A stretch of DNA of 64,000 nt, taken from assembly GCA_003389215.1 (NCBI GenBank), contig QQVP01000071.1, positions 62,001 through 126,000 on the forward strand, written 5' to 3'. Source of the DNA: Planctomycetota bacterium (lineage in GTDB: Bacteria; Planctomycetota; Planctomycetia; Pirellulales; UBA7805). Positions 43,770-53,133 of the stretch are shown one piece after another (position 1 is the first letter of the stretch; every line of letters starts with the position of its first letter). The translations under genes were made by a program, and so were the position numbers. Below the pieces are notes generated by a model. That model was not told where the DNA came from. It did no database searches and saw only the letters and a list, made by a program, of their open reading frames with translations.

Positions 43770-44813
43770 ATGATCAAAATCGGCATCGCCGGCCTCGGCT
43801 TCATGGGCATGATTCACTATCTTGCCTATCAGCGGCTGCGCGGGGTGAAGGTCGTGGCGATGTGGGAGCTCGATCCCAAGCGTCTGGCCGGCGACTGGCG
43901 ATCAATTAAGGGCAACTTCGGCCCGCCCGGCGAGATGATGGATCTCTCGGGCATCGCCCGTTACGAGTCGATGAAGGACTTTCTGGCCGATGAGAAGGTC
44001 GACATGGTCGACGTCTGTTTGCCGCCGTCGCTGCACGCGAAGGTGACGGTCGCCGCGCTCAAGGCAGGCAAGCACGTCTTTTGCGAAAAGCCGATCGCGC
44101 TGAAGGCGAGCGACGGGGCGCGGATGGTTCGTGCCGCGAGCGCCGCGCGGAAGAAGCTGTTCATCGGTCACGTGTTGCCGTTCTTTCCCGAGTTCGACTT
44201 CGCCTACGAGGCGGTGACGAGCAAGCGTTACGGTCGCCTGCTCGGCGGTCACTTCAAGCGGGTCATCTCCGATCCGCAGTGGCTCCAGGGTTTTTACGAT
44301 CCGGAGCGGGTCGGCGGTCCGATGCTCGACCTGCACGTACACGACGCCCACTTCATTCGACTGCTGTGCGGCATGCCGACGGGCGTCTCGACGGTTGGTC
44401 GGCTGCGGGGCGAGGTGGCCGAGTACTTCAACTCGCAGTTTCGCTTTCGCGATCCGCGACTCTCGGTCACCGCGACCAGCGGTACGATTGGGCAACAGGG
44501 CCGCGGGTTTCTGCACGGTTACGAAATCCACTTCGAACGGGCGACGCTGGCGTTCGAGTTTGCCATGGTCGGCGACGAGCCGCGGACGTTGATGCCGCTG
44601 ACGGTGTTCGATCGCCAAGGGGGCGCGACCGAGCCGAAGCTGGCCGGCGGCGATCCGGTCGATTGTTTCGTTGCCGAACTGAAGCACGCCCTGGCGTGCC
44701 TGAAGAACAAGAAGAAATCCAAAATTCTCGACGGCAGCCTGGCCCGCGATGCCCTGAAGATCTGTCAGCAGCAGACGAAGAGCCTGGTGGCGGGCCGTCC
44801 CGTGAAGATTTAG
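43770..44813 (+). CDS. Gfo/Idh/MocA oxidoreductase, cytoplasmic
   Basis: A 347-residue NAD(P)-dependent oxidoreductase without signal peptide. The nucleotide-binding GIAGLGFMGMIHYLAY is at residues 5-20, and the conserved FCEKPIALKASDGARM carries the EKP catalytic motif. The C-terminal half has GPMLDLHVHDAHFIRLLCG, where the D-x-x-x-H pair is expected in the substrate pocket. The substrate is likely a sugar or inositol derivative. The NagB/PIG-L fusion starts 41 bases downstream on the same strand, pointing to amino-sugar metabolism. Confidence 0.87.
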   Translation: MIKIGIAGLGFMGMIHYLAYQRLRGVKVVAMWELDPKRLAGDWRSIKGNFGPPGEMMDLSGIARYESMKDFLADEKVDMVDVCLPPSLHAKVTVAALKAGKHVFCEKPIALKASDGARMVRAASAARKKLFIGHVLPFFPEFDFAYEAVTSKRYGRLLGGHFKRVISDPQWLQGFYDPERVGGPMLDLHVHDAHFIRLLCGMPTGVSTVGRLRGEVAEYFNSQFRFRDPRLSVTATSGTIGQQGRGFLHGYEIHFERATLAFEFAMVGDEPRTLMPLTVFDRQGGATEPKLAGGDPVDCFVAELKHALACLKNKKKSKILDGSLARDALKICQQQTKSLVAGRPVKI

Positions 44814-44854
44814 GGAAACTCGAGTCGCGACACTCCAGGGATTGGGAAGCAACC

Positions 44855-46798
44855 ATGTCGACGAACGGAGCTGTGCTGGACTACTCGGCGGTGGAGAAGA
44901 TCCACTGCCGCATCTTTCCCCATTCGCGCGAGCTCAGCCGCGCGGTCGCCGCGGACATCGCCGAGCTGGTTCGCGAGCGGGCTCAGGCGGGCCGCCACGC
45001 GGTGCTTGGGCTGGCTACTGGCAGCACGCCCGTGGGCATCTACGAAGAGTTGATCCGACTGCACCGTGAAGAGAATCTCTCGCTGGCAAATGTGGTCACC
45101 TTCAACCTGGACGAGTACTACCCGATGCAGCCGCACGAGCTGCAGAGCTACGTCCGCTTCATGCGCGAGTACCTGTTCGATCACGTCGATATTCCCGACG
45201 AGAACATCCATATTCCCGACGGCACGATTGCCGAAGAGGACGTGCACGACTACTGCCGGCAGTACGAGGAGAAGATCGTCCAGGCCGGCGGCATCGACAT
45301 TCAGATTCTCGGCATCGGGCGGACCGGCCACATCGGCTTCAACGAGCCTGGTTCGGGTCGCAACAGCCGTACGCGGCTGATCACGCTCGATCGGGTTACG
45401 CGGCTCGACGCGGCCAGCGACTTCTTTGGTGAAGAGAACGTGCCGCGACGGGCGATCACGATGGGCGTGGGCACGATTCTCGATGCCCGCAAGGTGTTTC
45501 TGCTGGCGCTGGGCGAGCACAAGGCGCCGATCGTGGCCGAGGCGGTCGAGGGCGAGATCCGCTCGGCCGTGGCGGCCAGTTTTCTGCAGGAACATCCGCA
45601 CGGTCGGGTGCTGTTGGACGAGGCGGCGGCCGAGTCGCTCACGCGGCGCCGCTGCCCGTGGCAGTTGGGGCCGGTCGAGTGGGACGATGCCAAGATTCGC
45701 AAGGCCACGATCTGGCTAGCCCGTCATCTCGACAAGCCGATCCTCAAGCTCACCGAAGAGGACTACAACGAAGAGGGCCTACAGGACTTGCTGGCCGATC
45801 ATGGGCCGGCCTACGACATCAACCTGGCCGTGTTTCGCCACCTGCACGCCACGATTACGGGCTGGCCGGGCGGCAAACCGGAGGCGGCAAAACAGCCGGG
45901 CGATCGACCGGGGCCATTCGACCATATCTTCCCGAAGCGGATCCTCATCTTTTCGCCCCACCCCGACGACGACGTGATCTCGATGGGCGGCACGCTCATT
46001 CGGCTCGTCGATCAGGGACACGAGGTGCACGTCGCCTACCAGACGTCGGGCAACATCGCCGTCTTTGACGACGACGCGATTCGCTTTGCCGAGTTCGTGG
46101 CCCAGTTCAACCGCGCCTTCGGCGTCGATCCCGAGCGCACCGGTGAGCTCGAGTCGCACGTCGAGGAGTTCCTGACCAACAAGAAGGCAGGCCAGGTCGA
46201 CAGCGAGGTCGTCCAGCAGATCAAATCGATGATCCGCCGCGGCGAGGCCCGCGCGGCGACGCGGTGCTGTGGTGTGCCGGGCGAGCGGTTGCACTTTTTG
46301 GATATGCCGTTCTACGAGACGGGTCGCGTGCGCAAGCGGCCGCTGAGCGAACAGGACATCCAGATGATCGTCGACCTGGTGGAGGAAATTCGGCCGCATC
46401 AGATCTATGCCGCGGGCGATCTCTCCGATCCACACGGGACCCACCGCACCTGCCTGAGCGCGATCCTGCACGCCTGCGATCGGATCAAGGAGGCCGACTG
46501 GTATCAGGAGTGCGAGGTGTATCTCTATCGCGGGGCCTGGCACGAGTGGGACCCGGACGAGCTCGACATTGCGGTGCCGCTGAGCCCCAAGGAGGCGATG
46601 CGGAAGCGGACCGCCATCTTCAAGCACGAGTCGCAAAAGGATCGGGCCCTCTTTCCGGGTCCCGACAAGCGGGAGTTTTGGGAGCGGGCAGCCGATCGCA
46701 ATCGCGAGACGGCCGAGCTGTACGACGCGCTGGGGCTGGCGGAGTACGAGGCGATCGAGAGCTTTGTCCGCTGGGACGGATCGCTCGAAGGGGTGTAG
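44855..46798 (+). CDS. NagB-type deaminase fused to PIG-L deacetylase
   Basis: A 647-residue two-domain protein. Residues about 15-265 match glucosamine-6-phosphate deaminase (LGLATGSTPVGIYEELIR, VTFNLDEYYPM, GIGRTGHIGFNEPGSG). Residues about 365-640 match PIG-L/LmbE zinc deacetylases (IFSPHPDDDVISMGGTL, LSDPHGTHRTCLSAIL). Together they could take N-acetylglucosamine phosphate through deacetylation and deamination to fructose phosphate in one polypeptide. GGGAAG precedes the ATG. The stop is TAG, and the same frame continues into an orphan PEP-CTERM tail. The combined architecture is known from other bacteria, but substrates here are inferred. Confidence 0.85.
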   Translation: MSTNGAVLDYSAVEKIHCRIFPHSRELSRAVAADIAELVRERAQAGRHAVLGLATGSTPVGIYEELIRLHREENLSLANVVTFNLDEYYPMQPHELQSYVRFMREYLFDHVDIPDENIHIPDGTIAEEDVHDYCRQYEEKIVQAGGIDIQILGIGRTGHIGFNEPGSGRNSRTRLITLDRVTRLDAASDFFGEENVPRRAITMGVGTILDARKVFLLALGEHKAPIVAEAVEGEIRSAVAASFLQEHPHGRVLLDEAAAESLTRRRCPWQLGPVEWDDAKIRKATIWLARHLDKPILKLTEEDYNEEGLQDLLADHGPAYDINLAVFRHLHATITGWPGGKPEAAKQPGDRPGPFDHIFPKRILIFSPHPDDDVISMGGTLIRLVDQGHEVHVAYQTSGNIAVFDDDAIRFAEFVAQFNRAFGVDPERTGELESHVEEFLTNKKAGQVDSEVVQQIKSMIRRGEARAATRCCGVPGERLHFLDMPFYETGRVRKRPLSEQDIQMIVDLVEEIRPHQIYAAGDLSDPHGTHRTCLSAILHACDRIKEADWYQECEVYLYRGAWHEWDPDELDIAVPLSPKEAMRKRTAIFKHESQKDRALFPGPDKREFWERAADRNRETAELYDALGLAEYEAIESFVRWDGSLEGV

Positions 46799-46807
46799 GC
46801 GGGCGAC

Positions 46808-47008
46808 GTGCGGGCATCGTCGTTGGGCGCTCCGCTGGTGCCGTTTGATCTTCTCGTTATTCCCGCTCCGACGGGTGCCCCGGCCGTGCCCGAGCCGACG
46901 ACCGCGGCGCTGGCCGTGCTGGCTCTGGCCGGTCTGCTCGGCATCACCAGACAGCCCCGCAGCGGCAAAACTCGCGGCGCCACGCAGTCGAACGGAGGCG
47001 GCAACTGA
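46808..47008 (+). pseudogene. Orphan PEP-CTERM tail, 3' remnant of a duplicated gene
   Basis: 66 codons read SLGAPLVPFDLLVIP, then VPEPTTAALAVLALAGLLGI, closely matching the end of the PEP-CTERM gene at 47249 (SLGAPLVPFDLVVVS, then VPEPATAVLWAIALLALGGW). No ATG or upstream domain exists; a GTG opens the segment. It lies in the same reading frame as the preceding NagB/PIG-L gene, three codons after its TAG. Most likely the tail of a lost paralog. Confidence 0.65.
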
Positions 47009-47036
47009 CGGGCCGACGTCGATCCGACGCTTTCTC

Positions 47037-47065
47037 ATGACACCACGCGTTGCCCGCGTTATATT
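47037..47065 (+). promoter_or_regulatory. Sigma-70-like promoter for the PEP-CTERM gene
   Basis: ATGACA (47037-47042), 17 bases, TATATT (47060-47065); each hexamer differs from consensus at one position. The start codon is about 180 bases further on, leaving a long untranslated leader. Confidence 0.5.
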
Positions 47066-47248
47066 GGGCAGCGAGGGTGCGTTTGCCCAGTAGTTTCAGC
47101 GGCGGGGGTTTGTGGCCCGCCGTGCGGCGGCAGGGTGCGTGCCCGTTCCAAATTCGACGTCGCGACGGTGGCGAAGACGTGCCGGCGACCCGCGCGCTGG
47201 CGGAGTGCTGCACCGGCGGTGCTCGATCATCTGGTAGGAGAGTTTCTC

Positions 47249-48997
47249 ATGACGAACTCGGCTTGGCGGCGGAGGGCCGCGATCACGCTCGTGGGCTTTG
47301 TTCTGGCCACGGCCGGTCTCTTTGCAAGTCCCGTACACGCGTTACAGATTGTCTTCAAGAATGGCACGGACATCGACGTGCCCGAGGTGGGGATTAGCAT
47401 TACCGATTACCAGGGGACCTACGACGTCGGTCTGTTCGGCTCGGCGTCCATCTCGAACTTCGGTGGCGGAGGCATGATGCAGGCGAACAGCGGAAACGCG
47501 ACCAGCATGATCCGCTTCGATGTCTCGGCGCTGGCCGGCAAGTTCTCGACAATCAACTCCGTCACGCTGCGTCTTTACCCGCGCGTCGGGGGAGTCAGCA
47601 ACGGCAACACCCTGGTGCACCGCGTCTCCGACCTCAACTCGAACTGGATCGAGGGGGACTCGTTCGGCGGCATCGTCTGCTGCCCCGGCAACGCCCAGGG
47701 TGCCAACTGGCATAGCAGTGTGGGAAACACCAATTCTGGAATCTTCACGAATCCCAGCAACGTGTGGGCCGGCAACGTGGCGGGAGGGACGTTTCCGGGC
47801 GTCGACTTTGACACCAGCGGCAACGACGGCGCGATCGGTGGGCTGGCGGGACTGGGGCATGCGGCCAATAGCGGTGCCGTGCAAAACGCCGTGGACGGCA
47901 ACGGCGATCCGATCGGAACGCCGACGCCATTCGATATCTCCCTGCACGCTCAGCCCACGGCCGGGCCACTTGGCGGTGGGGTCACGCCCGATCTGACGTC
48001 GCTGATCACCGACTGGGCCTCGGTGGACGATTCGGCCTGGTTCGAGCGAACCGGCATCAATTCGACGTGGTACTCCGAGAACATGCCATGGCTGCTAACG
48101 TGTGCCAACGGCGGTTTCGAAGCCGGTTGTACGCCGGTGGTGGCCAATGAGGGTCTGTTTATTCGAGGGACGACGGCCGACACGATGGAATTCTGGACCG
48201 GCGACGGTTCAAACTGGGGTGCCGGGAACGACGCCACCTTCGGCGTTGGCGGCGTGACGCCTGTCGTCTACCGACCTGAATTGATTGTCGACTTTGAACC
48301 AGCTGTGTCTTCCTGCAACATCGGCGACGTGAACTGCGACGGCTTTGTGGAGATCGGCAATGACATCCTGGTCGCCTTCACCAACTTCACCGGTCCTGGC
48401 TCGTTCGGCAAGGATCGCTCGACCGGGGACGTGCACGGGCCGACGACGGCGACCACCGATCCGCTTGGCCACGACGGGGACGTCGACGTCTCGGACATTT
48501 TGACGATCTTCGGGGCCTTCACCGGACCTCCGCCCGATGAAGGAGCCGGCGGTCTCGGTGGACCGGCCGAAGCCGGTGATCCGAGCATTCCCGACCTGAT
48601 CTACGATGCCGCGACGGGCGAGGTCACGCTCGACGCGGATGGCTCGTCGATCATCGGTTACTCATTGCAGAATGCCACCAACAGCTTCCTGCCGGCGGGC
48701 CATACGCCGATTCTCGCCGGCGTGACCACGGCGTTGACCTCGCAACTGGAAGAGGCGGCCCTGACGCCGGGCAGCGGTTCGATCGGTCTGGTGTTTCCCA
48801 CCGGCTTGGATCTGGCCGGTCTGCAGGCCCTGTTGACGGTCAACCAGGTGAGCCGTTCGCTCGGCGCGCCGCTGGTGCCGTTCGACCTGGTGGTGGTCTC
48901 GACCAGTGCCCCGGTGGTGCCGGAACCGGCGACCGCCGTCCTCTGGGCGATTGCCCTCTTGGCACTAGGCGGGTGGCGGTGGCGGGCGCGACGTTAA
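47249..48997 (+). CDS. PEP-CTERM secreted protein with dockerin-like repeats
   Basis: A 582-residue exported protein. Signal peptide TLVGFVLATAGLFASPVHA (residues 13-31), then about 330 residues of a DNRLRE-like beta domain (SMIRFDVSALAGKFSTINSV, VTLRLYPRVG), then two dockerin-like calcium repeats (GDVNCDGFVEIGNDILVAF and DGDVDVSDILTIFGAF), and a C-terminal VPEPATAVLWAIALLALGGW, then RWRARR, i.e. a PEP-CTERM sorting tail for exosortase processing. It is probably extracellular or surface-linked. GGAG lies just before ATG 47249. No exosortase gene is in the window. Confidence 0.82.
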   Translation: MTNSAWRRRAAITLVGFVLATAGLFASPVHALQIVFKNGTDIDVPEVGISITDYQGTYDVGLFGSASISNFGGGGMMQANSGNATSMIRFDVSALAGKFSTINSVTLRLYPRVGGVSNGNTLVHRVSDLNSNWIEGDSFGGIVCCPGNAQGANWHSSVGNTNSGIFTNPSNVWAGNVAGGTFPGVDFDTSGNDGAIGGLAGLGHAANSGAVQNAVDGNGDPIGTPTPFDISLHAQPTAGPLGGGVTPDLTSLITDWASVDDSAWFERTGINSTWYSENMPWLLTCANGGFEAGCTPVVANEGLFIRGTTADTMEFWTGDGSNWGAGNDATFGVGGVTPVVYRPELIVDFEPAVSSCNIGDVNCDGFVEIGNDILVAFTNFTGPGSFGKDRSTGDVHGPTTATTDPLGHDGDVDVSDILTIFGAFTGPPPDEGAGGLGGPAEAGDPSIPDLIYDAATGEVTLDADGSSIIGYSLQNATNSFLPAGHTPILAGVTTALTSQLEEAALTPGSGSIGLVFPTGLDLAGLQALLTVNQVSRSLGAPLVPFDLVVVSTSAPVVPEPATAVLWAIALLALGGWRWRARR

Positions 48998-49064
48998 CGA
49001 AGTCTCCGCGACCGCGACGACGACCACGACGATTCCCTAGACACAACTCGCGAAGAGAAGAAGC

Positions 49065-50051
49065 ATGCCTCTCAGAGACGACGTACGTCGATTCCTGTTT
49101 GCCCTCGGCGCGCTAATCGCGGCCTTGGCCATCAACAACATCGCCCGGGCCGAGGTGACCGTTACCGAGGTCGATAAGAAGTTGCGCGTCGAGATCGACG
49201 GCCAGCTATTCACCGAGTACGTCTATCAGGAGTGGCCGCGGCCGTACCTTTATCCTGTGCTGGGGCCGCACCAGGCACCCATGACGCGGAGCTGGCCCAT
49301 CAAGGAGGGCGTGCCGGGCGAGCAGAAAGACCATCCGCATCACCGCTCGATCTGGCACGGGCATCAGGGCGTCAACGGCTTCGACCTCTGGACCGAGGGC
49401 AAGGGTCGGGGCACGATCGCTCACGTCGAACTGGTCGAAGCGGCCGGCGGCGAGGTGGGCACGATTGTGGCCCGCAATCACTGGCTCGGTCCCGACGAAC
49501 AAGTGCTTTGCAGCGACGAGACCACGCTCCGCTTCGGCGCCGACGACGCGGGCGCACGCTGGATCGATTACGAGGTGCTGGTGAAGGCCAGCCACGGCGA
49601 GCTGGTGCTGGGCGACGAAAAGGACGCCTTTGTCGCAATGCGGGTGAACCCGGCCCTGCGAATCACGAACTGGCGACGGGAGCGCGGAACGGGCTTCGCC
49701 CTCAACTCGGCCGGGGAGCGCGACGCGGCGCTCTGGGGGCAGGCGGCGAAGTGGGTCGACTACTGGGGTCCGATCGACGGACACACTGTCGGCATTGCCA
49801 TCTTCGATCATCCCGACAACCTGCGACACCCGACGACCTGGCATGCCCGGGACTATGGGCTGGTGACCGCGAACCCCTTCGGGCTGCACTTTTTCAGCGA
49901 AGGGAAGTTGGACCGTCAGGCGGGTCGCGTCGTGATCGAGGAGAACGAAACGATGCACTTCCGCTATCGATTCTATCTGCACGAGGGCGATGCCGAGTCG
50001 GCCAAAATTGCCGATCGCTATCGAGAGTACGCGACCGCCGGCGACGAATAG
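49065..50051 (+). CDS. DUF6807 (PmoA-like) exported protein
   Basis: A 328-residue protein with a signal peptide (ALGALIAALAINNIARA) and the DUF6807 domain annotated in planctomycetes as PmoA family. Hallmarks are RPYLYPVLGPHQAPMTRSWP, KDHPHHRSIWHGHQGVNGFD and the late WHARDYGLVTANPFGLHFF. The His-rich segment may bind metal. The PmoA name does not mean methane oxidation; these proteins usually sit in carbohydrate gene clusters. AGAGAAGAAG precedes the ATG. Confidence 0.8.
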   Translation: MPLRDDVRRFLFALGALIAALAINNIARAEVTVTEVDKKLRVEIDGQLFTEYVYQEWPRPYLYPVLGPHQAPMTRSWPIKEGVPGEQKDHPHHRSIWHGHQGVNGFDLWTEGKGRGTIAHVELVEAAGGEVGTIVARNHWLGPDEQVLCSDETTLRFGADDAGARWIDYEVLVKASHGELVLGDEKDAFVAMRVNPALRITNWRRERGTGFALNSAGERDAALWGQAAKWVDYWGPIDGHTVGIAIFDHPDNLRHPTTWHARDYGLVTANPFGLHFFSEGKLDRQAGRVVIEENETMHFRYRFYLHEGDAESAKIADRYREYATAGDE

Positions 50052-50068
50052 TCGGTCGCGCGGCGCGG

Positions 50069-52318
50069 CTATTTCTTCTCGACGATCTGATAGACGCGGA
50101 GATCGTACTTCTGATTCTCCAGCGCGCCGATGACCGTGATCACGACATCCGTCGGACGCTCATAATCGCGGGCCGCATAGGCGAGCGAAGAGTTGCCGTT
50201 GTTGACCGAGCCCAGCGAGTCGTAGCCGGGGGCGTTCACTTCCAGGTAGATGCGCTGATCCTCGTGACTGTTGGCAACGAAGAAATAGTCCCCCTTGGCG
50301 GGCAGCTCGACGTTCGCCGAATCGGAGAAGACGCGATCGCGCGGGGTGGCCAGGGTCCGCTCGCTCTCGACGAGGGGAACGGCTTCGATGCGGTATTTGC
50401 GTAGATTCGAATAGTGATCGCGCACCTCGTCGAGCCCGTACGCGAGTCGTTCTTCGGGGGTGCGGCGACGCCGCTCGGCAAAGAAGACTTGGAGTGCCAG
50501 ATTCGCATCGCCGCCTGCGGAGGTGACTGCCGCCGTGTAGTCGGCCTCCTCGCCAAAGGCGACGGCAAAGAACTTGAGCCAATCGGTCGTGGTGCGGTTG
50601 CGAATGCGATCGACCAGCCCCGGCACGGTGTCCTCGCCCTGGCGGATCTGCAAATCGATGGCCGGTTGATTCAGCTCCGTGGAAGCGACCACCAGGCCGA
50701 AGTGGGGAGGCCGAGTCGCGAAGGTGTGGGACAGCTCGCGAGGACCTTCGCCTTTTGGCGGAACGGCGACGTCGCTGAAGGCCTCCGATACCGTTACTTC
50801 GAAATCGCCGAAGAAGGACAGGGCGTCTTGCCAGTCGTCGACGGTCTGGCGAACGTTCGTCTCGCGATGCAACGAGCGACCGCGTTCGTAGTCGCGGGCG
50901 ATGGCCCGCTGCCACCGCGCGGTTCGCTCTGCCTGGGCGGACTTGGCCGTGTCGTCGAGGAGTTCCTGCACGAGGTCGACGCGCTGGGCGAAATTGATGT
51001 TCGCCCCCGAAGTGATGCGCGCCCCGCTGCCCGAGAAGCCGATCACCGTGCCGGCGTTGAGCACCGCGACGACTTCGCCCCGACTATCGATCACGGGGCT
51101 TCCACTGGCACCGCCGGCCGCCGGCAGGGCGTGATGAATCAACTGCCGGTCGGCAAACTCGTCGTCCGCGGCTCCGTAGAAGTTCGTGGCCGCAATGACG
51201 TAGGCCGCGTGCGAAACAGGGCGAGGGGCCTTCAGGTTGACCAGGCTGATTCCCTCCATGGGATAGCCGACGTAGCCGACCATCGTGAGGCGGTCGACCT
51301 TCTTGAGCGAAGCGAGCGAAGCCAAGGGCAGGGCGGGGGCCAGATCGTCCGTTGCTTCCAGACGCAAGATCGCCACGTCGGCGCCGGGGCCGGGTGCCTT
51401 GATCGCCTTGAAACTATTCGGTCCGGTCCGCGCCCCGGGAGCGTACTCCGTCCACAGGTTGCTAAAGGCGCGGTAGCCCGGGTGAATGGCGACGGAGTTC
51501 ACGGCGACCTCGTGCCCTGCGCTGTTACGGGCAATCATTCGCTGCCCGTCGTCGAGCGAGTTGAAATGCTCGGCCACGTGGGCGTTCGTGGCCAAAATGC
51601 CGCTGTCCGAGTCGCATACCCACGCGGTACCCAGAGCCGCCTCGCCGCCGCGCTCGTTCTGCACCGCGATCAGATAGACCGATCGCTCGGCCGCACGCAA
51701 CGCGGCGTTGAGTTGTTCATCGTCGTCGGGCTGTTCGTACTTGGCGACCACATCCTGCACGGCCGCTTTCTGCTCGTCGGAGAGTTCGTCGAGCAGCTGG
51801 ATGCGGGCCCGCATTTCCTCGACTTCCGCGCCATGACGGGCACTGCTGATCCACAATCCGACGGCGGCCAGGGCCAGCAAGACGATCACGGCGGTGGTGA
51901 TGCCGGTATGGCGACGGCTGCGCTGCGCGGTTTGTTGCAGTTCGGCAATCACGCTGCCCTTGGTGGGAATCGCCTGCTGCATCTCGGTTGCTTGATAGCC
52001 GGGGGCCAGCGAGGCCTCGATCTGAATCACCGGTCCCTCGGGGCCCAGTTGCACGCGGGTGTGATTCAGCAGTTCCTGATCGTCGATGGCTGGTTGGCCA
52101 CCAACCAGCACGAGGTTGCGGCCGTTGAGCACAAAGCGATAGCGCCCCAGAACTCGTCGCAAGGCGCAGTGCTCGCGGCCGACTCTTGTTTCCTCGGGCG
52201 GAAAGACGACGTCGCACTTCGAGGCGTCGCGGCCGATCACGATCTGATCGACGTCGGAATCGAGTTCCAGAGTTTCTCCGGCGCGTGCCCCCTCGACGAA
52301 GTGAATGATCAGCGGCAT
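50069..52318 (-). CDS. FHA-domain membrane-anchored trypsin-like protease
   Basis: A 749-residue protein with a cytoplasmic FHA domain (residues 5-100, VIGRDASKCDVVFP and GREHCALRRVLGRYRF), a linker, one transmembrane helix (about 139-158), a short coiled segment, and a trypsin-like protease domain outside the membrane. The triad is His247 (ILATNAHVAEHF), Asp314 (GADVAILRLE) and Ser406 (AGGASGSPVID). A long C-terminal region (about 440-749) is unassigned. The FHA domain suggests phosphothreonine-dependent control. ATG 52318 was chosen because the FHA domain starts right after it. Confidence 0.82.
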   Translation of the reverse strand: MPLIIHFVEGARAGETLELDSDVDQIVIGRDASKCDVVFPPEETRVGREHCALRRVLGRYRFVLNGRNLVLVGGQPAIDDQELLNHTRVQLGPEGPVIQIEASLAPGYQATEMQQAIPTKGSVIAELQQTAQRSRRHTGITTAVIVLLALAAVGLWISSARHGAEVEEMRARIQLLDELSDEQKAAVQDVVAKYEQPDDDEQLNAALRAAERSVYLIAVQNERGGEAALGTAWVCDSDSGILATNAHVAEHFNSLDDGQRMIARNSAGHEVAVNSVAIHPGYRAFSNLWTEYAPGARTGPNSFKAIKAPGPGADVAILRLEATDDLAPALPLASLASLKKVDRLTMVGYVGYPMEGISLVNLKAPRPVSHAAYVIAATNFYGAADDEFADRQLIHHALPAAGGASGSPVIDSRGEVVAVLNAGTVIGFSGSGARITSGANINFAQRVDLVQELLDDTAKSAQAERTARWQRAIARDYERGRSLHRETNVRQTVDDWQDALSFFGDFEVTVSEAFSDVAVPPKGEGPRELSHTFATRPPHFGLVVASTELNQPAIDLQIRQGEDTVPGLVDRIRNRTTTDWLKFFAVAFGEEADYTAAVTSAGGDANLALQVFFAERRRRTPEERLAYGLDEVRDHYSNLRKYRIEAVPLVESERTLATPRDRVFSDSANVELPAKGDYFFVANSHEDQRIYLEVNAPGYDSLGSVNNGNSSLAYAARDYERPTDVVITVIGALENQKYDLRVYQIVEKK

Positions 52319-52596
52319 GGCACGCGGCTCCCGGTGGTAAGCGTCAGATTCCCTACGACCGTCACATCCCCACGCATCTGACACGGTAAGTCGCCCGGCA
52401 ACCGCGGTCAATAAGCGGCCGCGTCGAATATCGCCAGCCGTCGGTGGCGAGCGGCTCGACCAGCGCCGCGGACGGCCGCGAGGCGGCGTCACGGTTGCCG
52501 TGCCGCGGTTGAAGGATCGGGGGCTCCCAATTAGCGTGAAAGCATGGGAGACGAGTTGCTCGCCTCCCGCTTCTCGTGACGTGGGAGGTCTTCGCC

Positions 52597-53133
52597 ATGC
52601 GACACTTGCAAGACACGCTTCGGATTGCTTTCTGGACCTTGTTGGCTTTCGTGCCCATGGGGACCGTGCCCGGTGCGGCCGCGGCCGACGACGCCCACGT
52701 GGAGTTGGTCCACGCACAGCAGATTCGACAGGCGGAACGCAACGTGCAGATTGCCAAGATCCGCTACCGGCAGTACATCCGCGTCGAGTATCCGCTGCGT
52801 TTGCGAGAGCTGAACAACGAGATCAAGATCGGCGAGGCCGAGATCCGGCTGTTGCGGCGTCGCGTCGATGCCTTTCGCTTCGTCACGCACAACGACCGCA
52901 ACGACTACAATTCGCCCACGACGGTGAATATCAAGCAGCTCGAAAACGCCCTGTTTGCCGCCGAGCTTCATCTCGAGCAGATCAAGGCCGAGCGGACGGC
53001 CCTCTACCAGAGCGATCGCGACCGGCGCACGCTGTTGAAGCTCGAGTGGGAGGCGGCCTGCGAAGAGCTGGAACTACTTCAGCCGAAAGCGGCGGAGCCG
53101 CAGACTATTCGCAACGACCGAAACGCTGCTTAG
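52597..53133 (+). CDS. Exported coiled-coil protein, unknown function
   Basis: A 178-residue protein with a signal peptide ([18 protein letters not shown], residues 11-28) and a mostly helical, highly charged mature part ([39 protein letters not shown]), predicted as coiled coil. GGGAGG precedes ATG 52597. No family is recognised. Its last 60 bases overlap, tail to tail, the end of copA. Since the overlap carries the charged C-terminus only, either gene end may be the recent one. Confidence 0.65.
   Translation: MRHLQDTLRIAFWTLLAFVPMGTVPGAAAADDAHVELVHAQQIRQAERNVQIAKIRYRQYIRVEYPLRLRELNNEIKIGEAEIRLLRRRVDAFRFVTHNDRNDYNSPTTVNIKQLENALFAAELHLEQIKAERTALYQSDRDRRTLLKLEWEAACEELELLQPKAAEPQTIRNDRNAA

Larger units (their letters stand above)
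46799..47248. other. Intergenic region with pseudogene and promoter
   Basis: 450 bases between the NagB/PIG-L gene and the PEP-CTERM gene. It contains the orphan PEP-CTERM tail (46808-47008), a promoter (47037-47065) and a leader of about 175 bases. Confidence 0.6.
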
